A stretch of DNA of 64,000 bases, from contig JALRMH010000004.1 of NCBI GenBank assembly GCA_026119935.1, forward strand, positions 620,001-684,000, read 5' to 3'. The position numbers and the translations under genes were made by a program. The stretch comes from Endothia cerciana (lineage: Eukaryota; Ascomycota; Sordariomycetes; Diaporthales; Cryphonectriaceae). The first letter of the stretch is position 1, and each line of letters opens with the position of its first letter. The notes beneath the pieces are model-generated. The model did not search any database, was not told the DNA's origin, and was given only the letters and a program-made list of their open reading frames with translations. Below, piece after piece: positions 13,181 through 23,152 of the stretch.

Positions 13181-14364
13181 GCAAGCATCTCCCCCCTCTA
13201 CACCCCATGGCGGCATTGTACAGCATTATATCACATCCCCTTTACATCCCCATACCTCTCTATCTACCTCATCATCATCCAGCAAAAGCGACGACCCGGG
13301 CCAGTCATTTCGGAAAGCGGCGATTACCACCTGAAAAAAAAAAAAAAAAAAAAAAAGAAGACCGGTTGTTTGGATTACTCTACCACTTCTTATTTCCTCA
13401 CTATCACTACCCACCACGGAAAGGAATATTTGTTGCGACGATACCCGGGTATTTGTTATAGCCTTTTTTCTTCTTCTTCCTGATGGGTCTCATCCATTCA
13501 CGGCCTGGAGAGATGGAAGGAAATGTATATCGTCGGATGGCCTTTAAGATGCGAGATCTGATGATTTAATCACTGCTGTTATATACATTATGAGCGATTA
13601 TGATGGGGGTAATACTCTAAAATCTTAAAAGAAGAAAAAAAAAAAAAAGAAGAAGACATTATTGAATACTTGTTGTCCCACTTGCATGTTGCCTTGGTGA
13701 TCCTCGCAGCTCGAAGACTGTTGATCGCCTACACCTGATATAAACGGCGGTTAAGGGGTAGGGGGTGGGGGGGGGGGGGGAAGAAGAAGAAGAAGAAGAA
13801 GAAGAAGAAGAAGAAGAAGAAGAAGAAGAAGAAGAAGAAGAAGAAGAAGAAGAAGAAAAAGGACACAAGTAGAGGTCTATATAACTTTGTGTGGTTCAAA
13901 ACTGTTGACAGATGAATGTCCTGAACAGAGATAGGTATGCTCATAGCAGTTGAAACCTTAACTTTCCAGGAAATCGGCTGCCCTCCCCCCCCCCCCCCAA
14001 CCTCCCCGGCAGAAAAATACGATAATAATAAATAAGTACAAGTCCACATAAACCCCAACCCTGACAGCTGACCCACGCCTGGATCAGACGGTAGCTACCC
14101 CTGTCCCTGGCTGTTGGTAAGCCCCTTCCAGAAATGCCATGACGACGTTCGATCAACGTGGCATCAGCGTGCGGTGCAAGCTGAGCAAGTCACCATCACC
14201 ACCACCACCTCGCACCTCTCCCATCGCCGCCAGACTAACCGCATCTCCAGTCGTCACGACGCAACTATGGGCACCTAGCCAACCCCGACGTTCTCTACTC
14301 GCTTTTCTGCATTTCCCTCATCGTCAACCCGCACTCGACAAAACCCGACCTCCCACGCGACACG
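13181..14364. other. Spacer between the zinc-finger gene and HRD1
   Basis: Presumed 3' UTR and terminator region of the zinc-finger gene, then the HRD1 promoter. It holds poly-A runs near 13335 and 13635, a poly-G run, a long GAA array (13781-13856) and a run of about sixteen C near 13985. No further gene is seen. Confidence 0.6.
13767..13860. repeat. Poly-G plus (GAA)n array
   Basis: About fourteen G are followed by about 25 AAG/GAA triplets. Long GAA/TTC tracts can form triplex DNA, which is known from other systems. Here it lies between two genes, about 600 bases past the zinc-finger stop codon. Confidence 0.95.
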
Positions 14365-16851
14365 ATGCGCCTAGCAGTGTACGCCGGCACCTCGGCGGCG
14401 CTGGCCGCAGCCGTCGTCATATCCGCCTTCTGGCAGCGCGCCAACTTCTATTCGGCCATGGTCTACCTCGCCCAGTCCAACATGTGCCTGATGATCCTCG
14501 TCAACCTGACCTTCATCGCCTACGCCTCCTTCATGTACTGCCTCCAGCGTCTCTGCTTCGGCACCCTCCGGCCCGTCGAGGTCGAGCAGCTGTACGAGAA
14601 GGCCTGGTTCGCCGTCACCGAGACGTGCCTCGCCATGACAGTCTTCCGCGAGGAGGTCGGCGCCTTCTTCCTCGTCATGTTCACCGCCCTCATCACGGGC
14701 AAGGTCTGGGGGTGGATCGGCGAGGGGCGCGTCGAGGTGCTTGAGCAGCAGCCGCCGGCGAACCCGCGCCTGTTCCACACGCGCCTGGTGGTGTCGCTGG
14801 TCACGAACGTCATCTACAACTGCTGGATGCTGAGCTACTCGATCAACACGGTGATCGCGGTGGCCAAGCCGACGATGATGGTCATGTTCCTGTTCGAATT
14901 CGCGGTCCTGGCCGTGGGCTCGATGCACACCGCGCTGCGGTACGTCATCTCGCTCGTGGAGGCGAGTGTCGTCAAGAAGCAGACGAGGCTGAGGCTCCGA
15001 CAGAGGAGGGCCGAGGTCAGCCGCGAGAGGGATGAGATTCTGCGGAGGAGGGAGGCCGGCGAACTCGCAGAGGGAGAGGGGGAGCCCCTGCCTGATCCGG
15101 AGGAGGTCGAGGAGATGGATATTGAGGTACCAGGATGGGAGGCCAAGGGGCAGTGGGTCCTGTTCCTGGATCTCTTCGCCGGTAAGTCTGCGTACTGCCG
15201 CCCCGGGTTGTTGACGGCTTAGACGACTAACTCGGTACCAGACTTCCTCAAGCTCTCAGTCTACGTTGCCTTCTTTGGCGTTCTTCTCATCTTCTACGGC
15301 CTACCGATCCACATCATGCGAGACCTCTTCATGACCGCGAGGAGCTTCGTCAAGCGTTTGAGTGCGCTTCTAAAATACAAACAAGCATTAAGGGACATGA
15401 ACCGGTACCCTGATGCCACTGCGGAGGAGCTCGGGCGCGAGGACACGTGCATCATCTGCCGAGAGGAGATGCAACCTTGGGATGCCAGCGCAGGACAGCT
15501 CGAGAGACACCGACCGAAGAAGCTTCCCTGCGGTCACATACTGCACTTCGGCTGCCTCAAGAGCTGGCTGGAGCGCCAACAAGTTTGCCCGACATGCCGT
15601 AGTTCCGTGGTCGCCGACCCGCAACAGAGGAATCCAAATTATCGACACCGAATGGCCTTCCACATCGCCCCTAACGTGGCAAATGGACAGAACCAGGCGG
15701 GAGCAGCAAACGCACCACCCCTCGGCGTGCAGGATGCACAGCTTAATGGACAAGCCGGGCAAGGAGGGCAACAACCCGCGGCTCCTCGAGCCGCTATGAG
15801 GTACATTAACCTCGGACCAATACGGCTGGGATTTGCGCAGGGTGGCCAGGAGGTCGCAGAGCTGGCGAACCGCATGGGGGTGGACCTGAACGATGGCAAC
15901 ACACCCGGCGCGCCACAAGCTAACACTCCAGTGGCTAACCCCGCGGATCTCTCATCCATGGAGGCTGTCAGGAATAGGCTCTTGGAGGTTGATCAGAGGA
16001 TTCAGCAGGAAGTCCGCGATCTACAGAATGGCATGCAGAACGTCCACACAGCACAACAGGAGCTCCAGCTGCTCAACCTGCTGCTGTTCGAGCTCACGCG
16101 TATACGGCAGAACCAGCAACAGCCATCACCAGCTCAGAACGGCCAGGCGATCCCAACACCCGCCGCTGCCAACACTCCTGCTGGCGGCGTTGCGCCGCAC
16201 TTGCCGCCTCCGATGATGCTCCCGCAGTTTCCTTATCCTCCTCCCGGCCAGTTTCCTCTGCCCGCTTTCCCTTCCGTTGCTCACCCCTTCATCCCTAGGA
16301 TGGGCTCACCTAATGTCACACGACACGGCGCAGCACCGAACTCTACCTCCATCCCAGCTGGCAGCCCCGACCTCCCCGAGGGTGTTGTCATTCCTCAGGG
16401 GTGGTCCCTCCTACCCCTTCAACGCCTCGACCAGGCTGCCGCCACGACCGGCACGTCCCTGCATGGCGGTCCCAGCGTTCCGCTTAACATCCAGGACCCA
16501 GGGCATCCCGCTGACGCCGTGCCGTTTCGGCCCTCTAGCTCCACTGAGCATGCCACTACAAGCAGTACCGGCGCCTCTGCTCCCAGCCAGACCTCAAGCG
16601 AGACTGCGATGTCCACGCGAGTGCCGGCAGTTGAGGTCGCAGCACCCACCCCGGTGACGCCCAACTGGGGCGGATCAGCACAGCTTCTCGGCGGTGGGCA
16701 TGGCAGCAGCGGATCACTACCTTTTGGTGTCCAACCTCAGGCCGAGAGCGGGGGGTCCGCCGCCCATGAGGCCGAGGAAAGTGAGAGTGGCGCTTCGTCC
16801 AAGGGAAAGGCTCCGGCGGCATCTGTCGAGGATGTTGAGGATGAGTCCTGA
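14365..16851 (+). CDS. HRD1: ER-associated degradation E3 ubiquitin ligase Hrd1
   Basis: Exons 14365-15181 and 15242-16851 around a 60-nt intron (donor GTAAGT, branch CTAAC, acceptor CAG) give 808 aa. The N-terminal ~330 residues hold several hydrophobic segments and open with the family-typical MRLAVYAG start. A RING-H2 finger follows at about residues 342-391: CIIC, then an insert, CGH, HFGC and CPTC. The C-terminal ~400 residues are Gln/Pro/Ser-rich and probably disordered, as in fungal and animal Hrd1/synoviolin. By homology, Hrd1 is the ubiquitin ligase and retrotranslocation channel core in the ER membrane. It works with Hrd3 and Cdc48 to remove misfolded lumenal and membrane proteins. 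All zinc ligands expected for RING-H2 appear present. A long, TM-rich N-terminus joined to this RING makes other assignments unlikely. Confidence 0.95.
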
Positions 16852-17280
16852 GGTGTGTTGGAGCCAGGTGAGCTTGTATCATCATGTAGCTATTTCTTCA
16901 TAGTGATATCCACCCTTGGGGAGAATACCAACGCATGGGGCATCATTCCTTCTATTATTCAAAAATGCCCCAATTTTGCACCTAGCAATCCTAGTAAGTG
17001 ATCTTCCAGCCTCGCCTGTCAGCCTAGCAGCCTTTCAGCCTTGCTTTTGACTGGTTGTCATTGGATTAAGGGACATTGGCGCCTGGTCTTGGCCTCCCGG
17101 CAGATGAATGGCTGACAGGACTTGCTAGCAGCATGATACACACCTCCTGCCTCGACGCCCTCAGCCGCCCAATCTCCATCTTCAACTCACCGATCGAAGA
17201 CTTCTCTCCGGCCGTGCCCCTCATCCGTCATCCCCAGTCAGCAGAAATTCATATCAGCAGCCCCAACATCGGGACCCAAC

Positions 17281-17760
17281 TCACCGCGCGTCCCTGAGCT
17301 TCTCGTGCGCCCTCTCCATGTCCTCGGTGGCCACGAAGATGCCGTGCCTCTAGACCACGTAGAACGCAAGCGTCCTGAGTGTCGTCCGGAGCCTCTGGGG
17401 CGGCTCCCTCCCCCCGCGCCGCCCCGCGCCCCCGCGCCCACCTCGAGCCGCTCCACGGACCAGCTCACGGTGTCGATCTTCTGCTTGGCGCCCGCCTCCC
17501 CCCCCCCCCTCCTCCACCACCAAGAGGGGCCGAGGGGGGAGGCCGCGGCCGATGCGCAGGTCCAGGTCGGCGACACCCTCGGAGACGACCTGGTACTTCT
17601 GGTCCCGCTCGTAGATCTCGGGGGGCAGGCTGAGGACGTACACCAGCGAGGCCCAGACGGCGAAGCCGTAGGTGAGGATCGCGATGAGGTTGCCCGTCGT
17701 GGTGAGGGGCGAGTCGGAGTAGTGGCATTGGCAGGCCGCGCCGTCTGTCGTGCTGGCCAT
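17281..17760 (-). pseudogene. Small membrane protein with frameshift and in-frame TAG
   Basis: An ATG at 17760 opens a frame with an N-terminal Cys-rich stretch (CQCHYSDSPL), one hydrophobic segment (about residues 22-46) and a charged region. A run of twelve G (plus-strand C at 17498-17509) then shifts the frame: with one base fewer, coding continues as AKQKIDTVSWSVERLE. A possible 47-nt intron (17441-17395, GT...CAG) restores the frame for RLRTTLRTLAFYVV. An in-frame TAG follows at 17352-17350, and after it coding-like sequence (GIFVATEDMERAHEKL) continues to a TGA at 17281. The homopolymer shift may be a sequence error; the TAG is harder to explain that way. I do not recognise a named family. 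It could be a pseudogene, or a live gene whose stop is corrected by RNA editing. A related copy lies 0.6 kb upstream on the same strand. Confidence 0.55.
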
Positions 17761-18392
17761 CGTTGGCCCTCTGTATGTGTATTTTGAAGAAGGTCCCGGT
17801 CGATGGTGGCCTCGGGGAGAAGAAAGAAAAGCCTGAGGAGACGGACGGGTCCAATATCAAGCCTGGAAGGGGTGGTGCCCCCGGTGGGGGGTGGGGGTGT
17901 GGACGTGCTCGGCCTGAACTCACTAAACTCTCGGATCCAGGTCGACAGTAGACGGTACAGCCCAGCTACCGCTGACAGGGACGACTGCACAGGACGCCCC
18001 GCCTCGAGAGGGCCCATAGGCACTTGCGACCAGCGCGCAGACCTCGCAGGACTAGCAAGTGACCATTCATTACCTATCAGAGCTGCCTCATCCCCTCACC
18101 TGCTGTCAGTTGATTGTGTGATGAGAGACGCCCAGGCGTGCCCGAGTGGCCTGTCTTTTTCTCCGTTCATCAGTTGGCGTTTGGTGTCGTGTGTGTTCGC
18201 CAGCTCCTGGAAATGGCGACACGGCCGTCTGGGGTTACGCTGCACTGGGTTGGTTGACCGTCGGCCGCAAGCCATTTCTGTCGAGGTCCTCGATATCTCA
18301 CAACGTGCATTCCAAGTGTTCACGACATGCGGGAACGACCATGCAGGAGAGGGGGGATTTCACATGGAGGGAGACTTCTACTCCTGACCGTG

Positions 18393-18633
18393 ATCATTGC
18401 TCTGTCGCCTGTAGTATCCGCCTGACCAAATCGTAATTCACCCTCCGTGGCGCCGCGACGCCCGCCTCAATCTTCATGATCCTGAAATCCGATTTGAGCT
18501 GGGACTCTGCACGGAGCTAGTGGTAGGCCATGGAGACCCAGACCGCGAGGACGAAGGTGAGTATGCCGATCACGTCGCCTGTGATGGAGAGGGGTCTGTC
18601 GGAGCAGTCGCAGGCTGGACGCGGGTATGTCGC
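18393..18633 (-). pseudogene. Relic copy of the small membrane protein at 17281-17760
   Basis: The minus strand encodes a stretch beginning CDCSDRPLSITGDVIGILTF, then a hydrophobic segment ending near AVWVSMAYH. This matches the copy at 17281-17760 in position and pattern: Cys-x-Cys, SDxPL, TGxxI, ILT, AVW, S. A TAG at 18519-18517 interrupts the frame, after which coding-like sequence (LRAESQLKSDFRIMKIEAG) runs on to a TGA at 18395-18393. No ATG or convincing upstream exon was found: the frame is closed by a TAA at 18636-18634 with no start between. I call it a decayed tandem duplicate. The function of the family is unknown to me. Confidence 0.5.
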
Positions 18634-18949
18634 TTACAACGCGAGGTGCTGTGCGTCTGCCTGGGTCCAGAAGTGACCGCTAGCTCAAGGACACTACCAC
18701 GACATGAGAGTCGAGCAGATGAAGAATGTGGCTGAGCCACCGTGATAAAATGCAGCACCGACTGCAGGACAGAGTGTAGCTGAGCTGAATTTGTTCACCT
18801 AGGCTAGGGGTCACAGTCGTATGTACGTGCATGCCGTAGTAATGCGCTCGAAGGAGCAGTGCTTCAATTGGACAGCCCGTCACGAGCCGAAAGATTCGTC
18901 AGCTTCACAACGGATATCTAGCAAACGGACATCATCATCACCTGGGTCC

Positions 18950-21900
18950 TCAACTTCCGGTCTCCAGCGTCGGCCCTTTCTCCTCAATCTTCACCACCAG
19001 GTCCCAATTCACCCGCAGGTTCTCTGCCGAGCTCAAGCGACTGGCGACGTCAGTCTCGTGCCGTTCAGACACCAGCCGCCTGAGCGCGGTGACCAGGAAA
19101 CCGGCGACAACGTCAACGGACCACCCGTCGGGTATCTGTTCCAGCACCTCCATGACATCGAACCATCCGCCGAATCGTTCTAGTAAAGCGCCGGTCTGCT
19201 CGACACGGTCGCTAACATCCTCGATCGCGAGAAATTCGCGGAGGAGGGCCCGAAAGAGGCCAGCCTGCGTCTCTTCAGTTGGCATGGATGCCCGTCTGCC
19301 TGGATGCGGCGTGTAGATGCTCGCGCCACCACGGAGGCAGTATGATACTGCGGTATCGTAGTCGCCTAGACGGTGAACAAGAAGTCGCAGGGCTGATTCG
19401 TGTCGGCGTTCGCGTCCGTCGAGGATGATGGCCTCCGGAACAAGGAGCTGGTCCTCTGCTTGGCCGGCAGGTAGGGCCTGAGAGATGCGCGCTTGGATGG
19501 CTTTGAAGTCGTACTCGTGCGTCTCGCCGAGAAGCTGTAGAAGTCGCAACCGACTTTGCCAGACTTCGTCATCGGGTGGGGTGTTATCGTTGAGGAATTG
19601 TCTGTACGTTGGTTTGGGCGGTCTCAGTGCCCTGTACGCCTCATACGTGCTTGCTATGGCCTCCCTTGCCGAGGTAGACGACTTGAGGTTATCGATGACA
19701 ATGTTAAGATAGTACGTAATGAGCTCGTTGACGTAGGCTGTGTGTCCCTTGCCGAAGACGAGATGCTCGAGATAGTATTTCACGGCATCAGGAGCTTCTT
19801 CCCGAAGAAGGGTGACCACCTGTGCCGGCTCGAATTTTGGCGCGCGGCCCTTGTCGTCTGCGAAAACTTGCACACCAAGTTTTGGGTTGCGATTCGCGAG
19901 CCAAAGGCCATACTCTTGGACGATGGGCTGGTTGCTGATCTTCGACAGGTACTCGCGGACACGCAGTTCCCCGTCCTTAAGTTCGCCGCCCTTGTCTTGT
20001 TCGCCTTGAATGATTCGCCTCCATGTGTGAAGGACGTCAGACGACATCTTGCGGCTCTGATATAGCCGGCTCAGAACAAAGAGTCGGTGGTAGGACTCAA
20101 GCAGATCTACTGCTCGGTCAAAACAGTCAACACCCTTGTCGACGAGCTCATATAGCTCTGAGCGGATGCTGCCACTCTTACCCAGGCCTGGTGTTGAGTC
20201 CTTGTCAAGCTCCAGGAGCACGACCATTAAAGCAGCATCGACGGTTCTGAAGACCTCGCCCTCGTTGCCGGTACTGGCCAATCCCTTCTTCCTCCTGGCC
20301 GACCACAAGTATGATTTGACGAATAGCAAGATCGATTCTGGCAGATCATAGATACTGCGACCGATCTGGCCAGACTTATCTGACGCCATATACCTTTCAA
20401 CCGTCTTTTTAACGCCGCCAGATATCCATATACCTTTCTTAGGTTCGATGATCTCGTTCCTTAGGCCCGGAATGAGGCCAAGAATGACTCTGGGATCGAG
20501 GTTTGAGTCCAAGAGAACCTCTTCCATGGCCTTGAGCTCCGGTGGATATGCGGTGTCTTTCAAGTGGAGGAAGCTCGTGAAAAGAAGCACACTTGCCCTT
20601 TGTTTTATGTAGTTGAATGTCATAAATTCCAGCTCGGTCTTTGCGTCACGTCCCCTAATGGTCGCTAGAATAGCGAAAAGTTGGCGGCGCTCTTCCGTTG
20701 TATGAGGCGGTGAGTGCCCTTCCATGGCGGTCGCTGCAATGCTTGCGTCCAGTTGTAAGAGCAGTGGATTCCGTACTGCCCACCACAGGCGATTGCCCGA
20801 CCAGACCGCGAGCCGTGAGGTGGTTCTCGCGAACCTCCTCGCGAACTCTTCCTCCTCTTCGTTTCTCATCGCCTCCCAGCCCTCCGGCAAGGGTGAACCG
20901 TCATCGTCTCTTTCAAAAAGCTCTCTTTCCTTATCCAGCCTTTCAAGTGAAAGAGCTGTGCGCGAGTCGACGCTCCTCAACGACATTGCCGAGGACTCGA
21001 CCTGCCCTATTGAAAATGGAGAGAACCTCTTCTGGCACAGTTTATCCACCACGTCTTGGAGATTCGATTCTTCACTGCCCATGAGTGCTCTGATCCCCAG
21101 GGTGTGAGGGGTGTTGGTGTCTTCTTTTGTCGGCGGCGGAGGCTCTAGCCAGAACTTCTGCGGCTCCCCTTCACCCACATTCAGATCCCATCGTTGTACT
21201 TCGAGACCGGTATGAGGCCCGTCTTCGAATTGTCTAGTCAGTGATGCAAGGACGTAGCCCTCTTCCTCTTCTCCCAAAGAGGGTCTCGATGACGATAAGT
21301 CAGAGCTCCCTCCGTCGACAACTATCTCCTTAGGGTATTTGGCAAACTCCAGAGTAGGCCGTGTAGGGTCACCATCAAGGTTCACAAATATACCAATGCC
21401 CGGGTCCTGGGGTCCAGTGCCGGTCACAAGTAGGAATTCATCGGGCGTTGGGGACACAATGTGTGGTTTCAATATTACTGGGGCGGCCCTCGGGGCAGTA
21501 TGTGCTTTGGAAACCTGGGAAGTATCCGCGTCTGGAGGGCTGGGTACAGCCTTGTCCGTAGAGGCGGGGTCCTGGTTGCCCTGCTTGTCCGGACTCCCTG
21601 CCCGACGTGGAGAATCTGAGCCCTGAAAGTCCGGATCGTGGCCGTTGTCTCCGGAATTGTTGCCTTGCCTCCGGATCGCATGGGACATGAAGCCGCCAAG
21701 ACTCGTACTACGATTGTGGCTCTGAGCTTCACTATATCCAGCACTTAGAGGCCGAGGCTGGGCCGAAGAAGAACCTCGCAAGATTCCGACGTCAGAGTTT
21801 CCAGCGATGTCCTGAGCCTGGCCAATGTTCGGTTGCGAATCGTCCAAGGAGGAGATGGCCATGAGTGGGATCTTCAGCTGCCGGTCGACATCCAGCAACG

Positions 21901-22639
21901 CGTAGTCACTCGAGTCAGCCACGCATGCGATCGAGTCGCGCCGGACTGATATGGTGCTCCCAGAAAAATCGATCTGCTTGAAGACTCTGGCATCTTCCCC
22001 CACGCGGACAACTTGGATCTTCCGGGCAAGAGACAACATGATTGTCTCCCCACCGGGACGTTGGTCATCGCGGCCCTCGCCCGCATCCCCAAGCAGGTTC
22101 AAGTCCAAGCCCCCTATCCAGTAGCAGTTCTTGACCCGGACCGTACCGAACACGGGGCTGAGCTCCGGCAGGGAGTAGAACGTGACGGTGTTGTTGCATA
22201 GTATGCATGCCTTTTGCACCTTTGTCAGCAGAAGAATCTGCTGGACCCCGGGCTTCACACCCCCAGCGACGGAGCTCTCGGCGTAGGTCGGTCGCAGCCT
22301 CGAGGCGAGTATGAAGACGGGCTGGCCGTTCCCATCAGCCGGGCCGGGAGGTAACTGGACGAAATGGAGAAGCTCGGAGGCAGAGGTGCCAATGTAGAGG
22401 TTGCCGCCTGGAGTGAGCAGTCAGTCTCTGGACAGGGGGGTGAGAGACCTGGGTGACCTCTTACCAAGATAGTCAACACAGTTGATCTTTATGTCGTCGT
22501 TGTCGCCATCCTCGGACAAAGGCACGTCGTCAAGCAGCGTGCGCAAGACAAATGGGCCAGCCTCAGCCTGAGAGTCCTGTCTTGCGCCCCTGGAGCTGGT
22601 ACCTCCAGCCTCAGGATCGTGAGGGTCAAATCCTCCCAT
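18950..22639 (-). CDS. VPS3: CORVET tethering subunit Vps3 (TGFBRAP1 family)
   Basis: Exons 22639-22465 and 22407-18950 around a 57-nt intron (GTAAGA...CAG) give 1210 aa. The N-terminus (about 1-400) forms a CNH-type beta-propeller region, with segments such as INCVDYLGGNLYIGTSASEL and KACILCNNTVTFYSLPELSP. The middle holds a long Ser-rich insert. The C-terminal half is alpha-solenoid and ends in the Vps39/TRAP1-type region (YRALRPPKPTYRQFLND, ESALRLLVHRLGDYDTAVSY). By homology it is the Vps21/Rab5-binding subunit of the CORVET complex, which tethers early endosomes before vacuolar transport. Vps39/Vam6 of HOPS is the close alternative, but the N-terminal pattern fits Vps3 better. The gene is divergent from COY1, with starts 513 bp apart. 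Confidence 0.85.
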
Positions 22640-23152
22640 CGTCGGGACCGCAATGTCATCGCCAATGTCGCATAAACATTATAACAAGCAGCGAAGGTGG
22701 TACGGCGGTTTGGGGTTTATAGACAAGTCGCGAAGGTGGATTTGCGGTAAGCCCCTGGGGGGCTGGTGGGCTGAACGCTGCTGATAGTGGTACGTACGTG
22801 CTGTGCCTGGGAAGCTGAGCTGCCGTCGGCAGGGAACAGCACTGAACACCCCCGTCGCCAAGGTTACGTAGCTCTTGCATGGTACCGCATGTTCATAGTA
22901 CTATGGTACATAAGCTGCTGGCCACACTGCCAGGGAGGCACCGTTGGAACCCCAGATTGTCATTGCGGCTTAGACGGCACAGACCCTGGACCCTTGAGAA
23001 CACGTCCAACATTCCTCGTCGCATCTTCTTCCGACAACCACGGTCACCCTCAAGCTGTGCTGCTGCGCTGCCACCACCTCCATGCTTGCCATGAGCCTCA
23101 GCCGATAACCTGGCGACCTACATTCCTTTCTGAACTCACGAATTCTGGCGCA
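22640..23152. promoter_or_regulatory. Shared divergent promoter of VPS3 and COY1
   Basis: This 513-bp spacer separates the VPS3 start codon (minus, 22639) from the COY1 start codon (plus, 23153) and must hold both 5' leaders and promoters. No gene is seen inside. I could not pick out a specific transcription-factor site with confidence. Confidence 0.6.

Noticed and set aside
12128..13216. Long minus-strand open frame of 362 codons opposite the zinc-finger gene
   Set aside because: It is the antisense shadow of a well-supported GC-rich exon.
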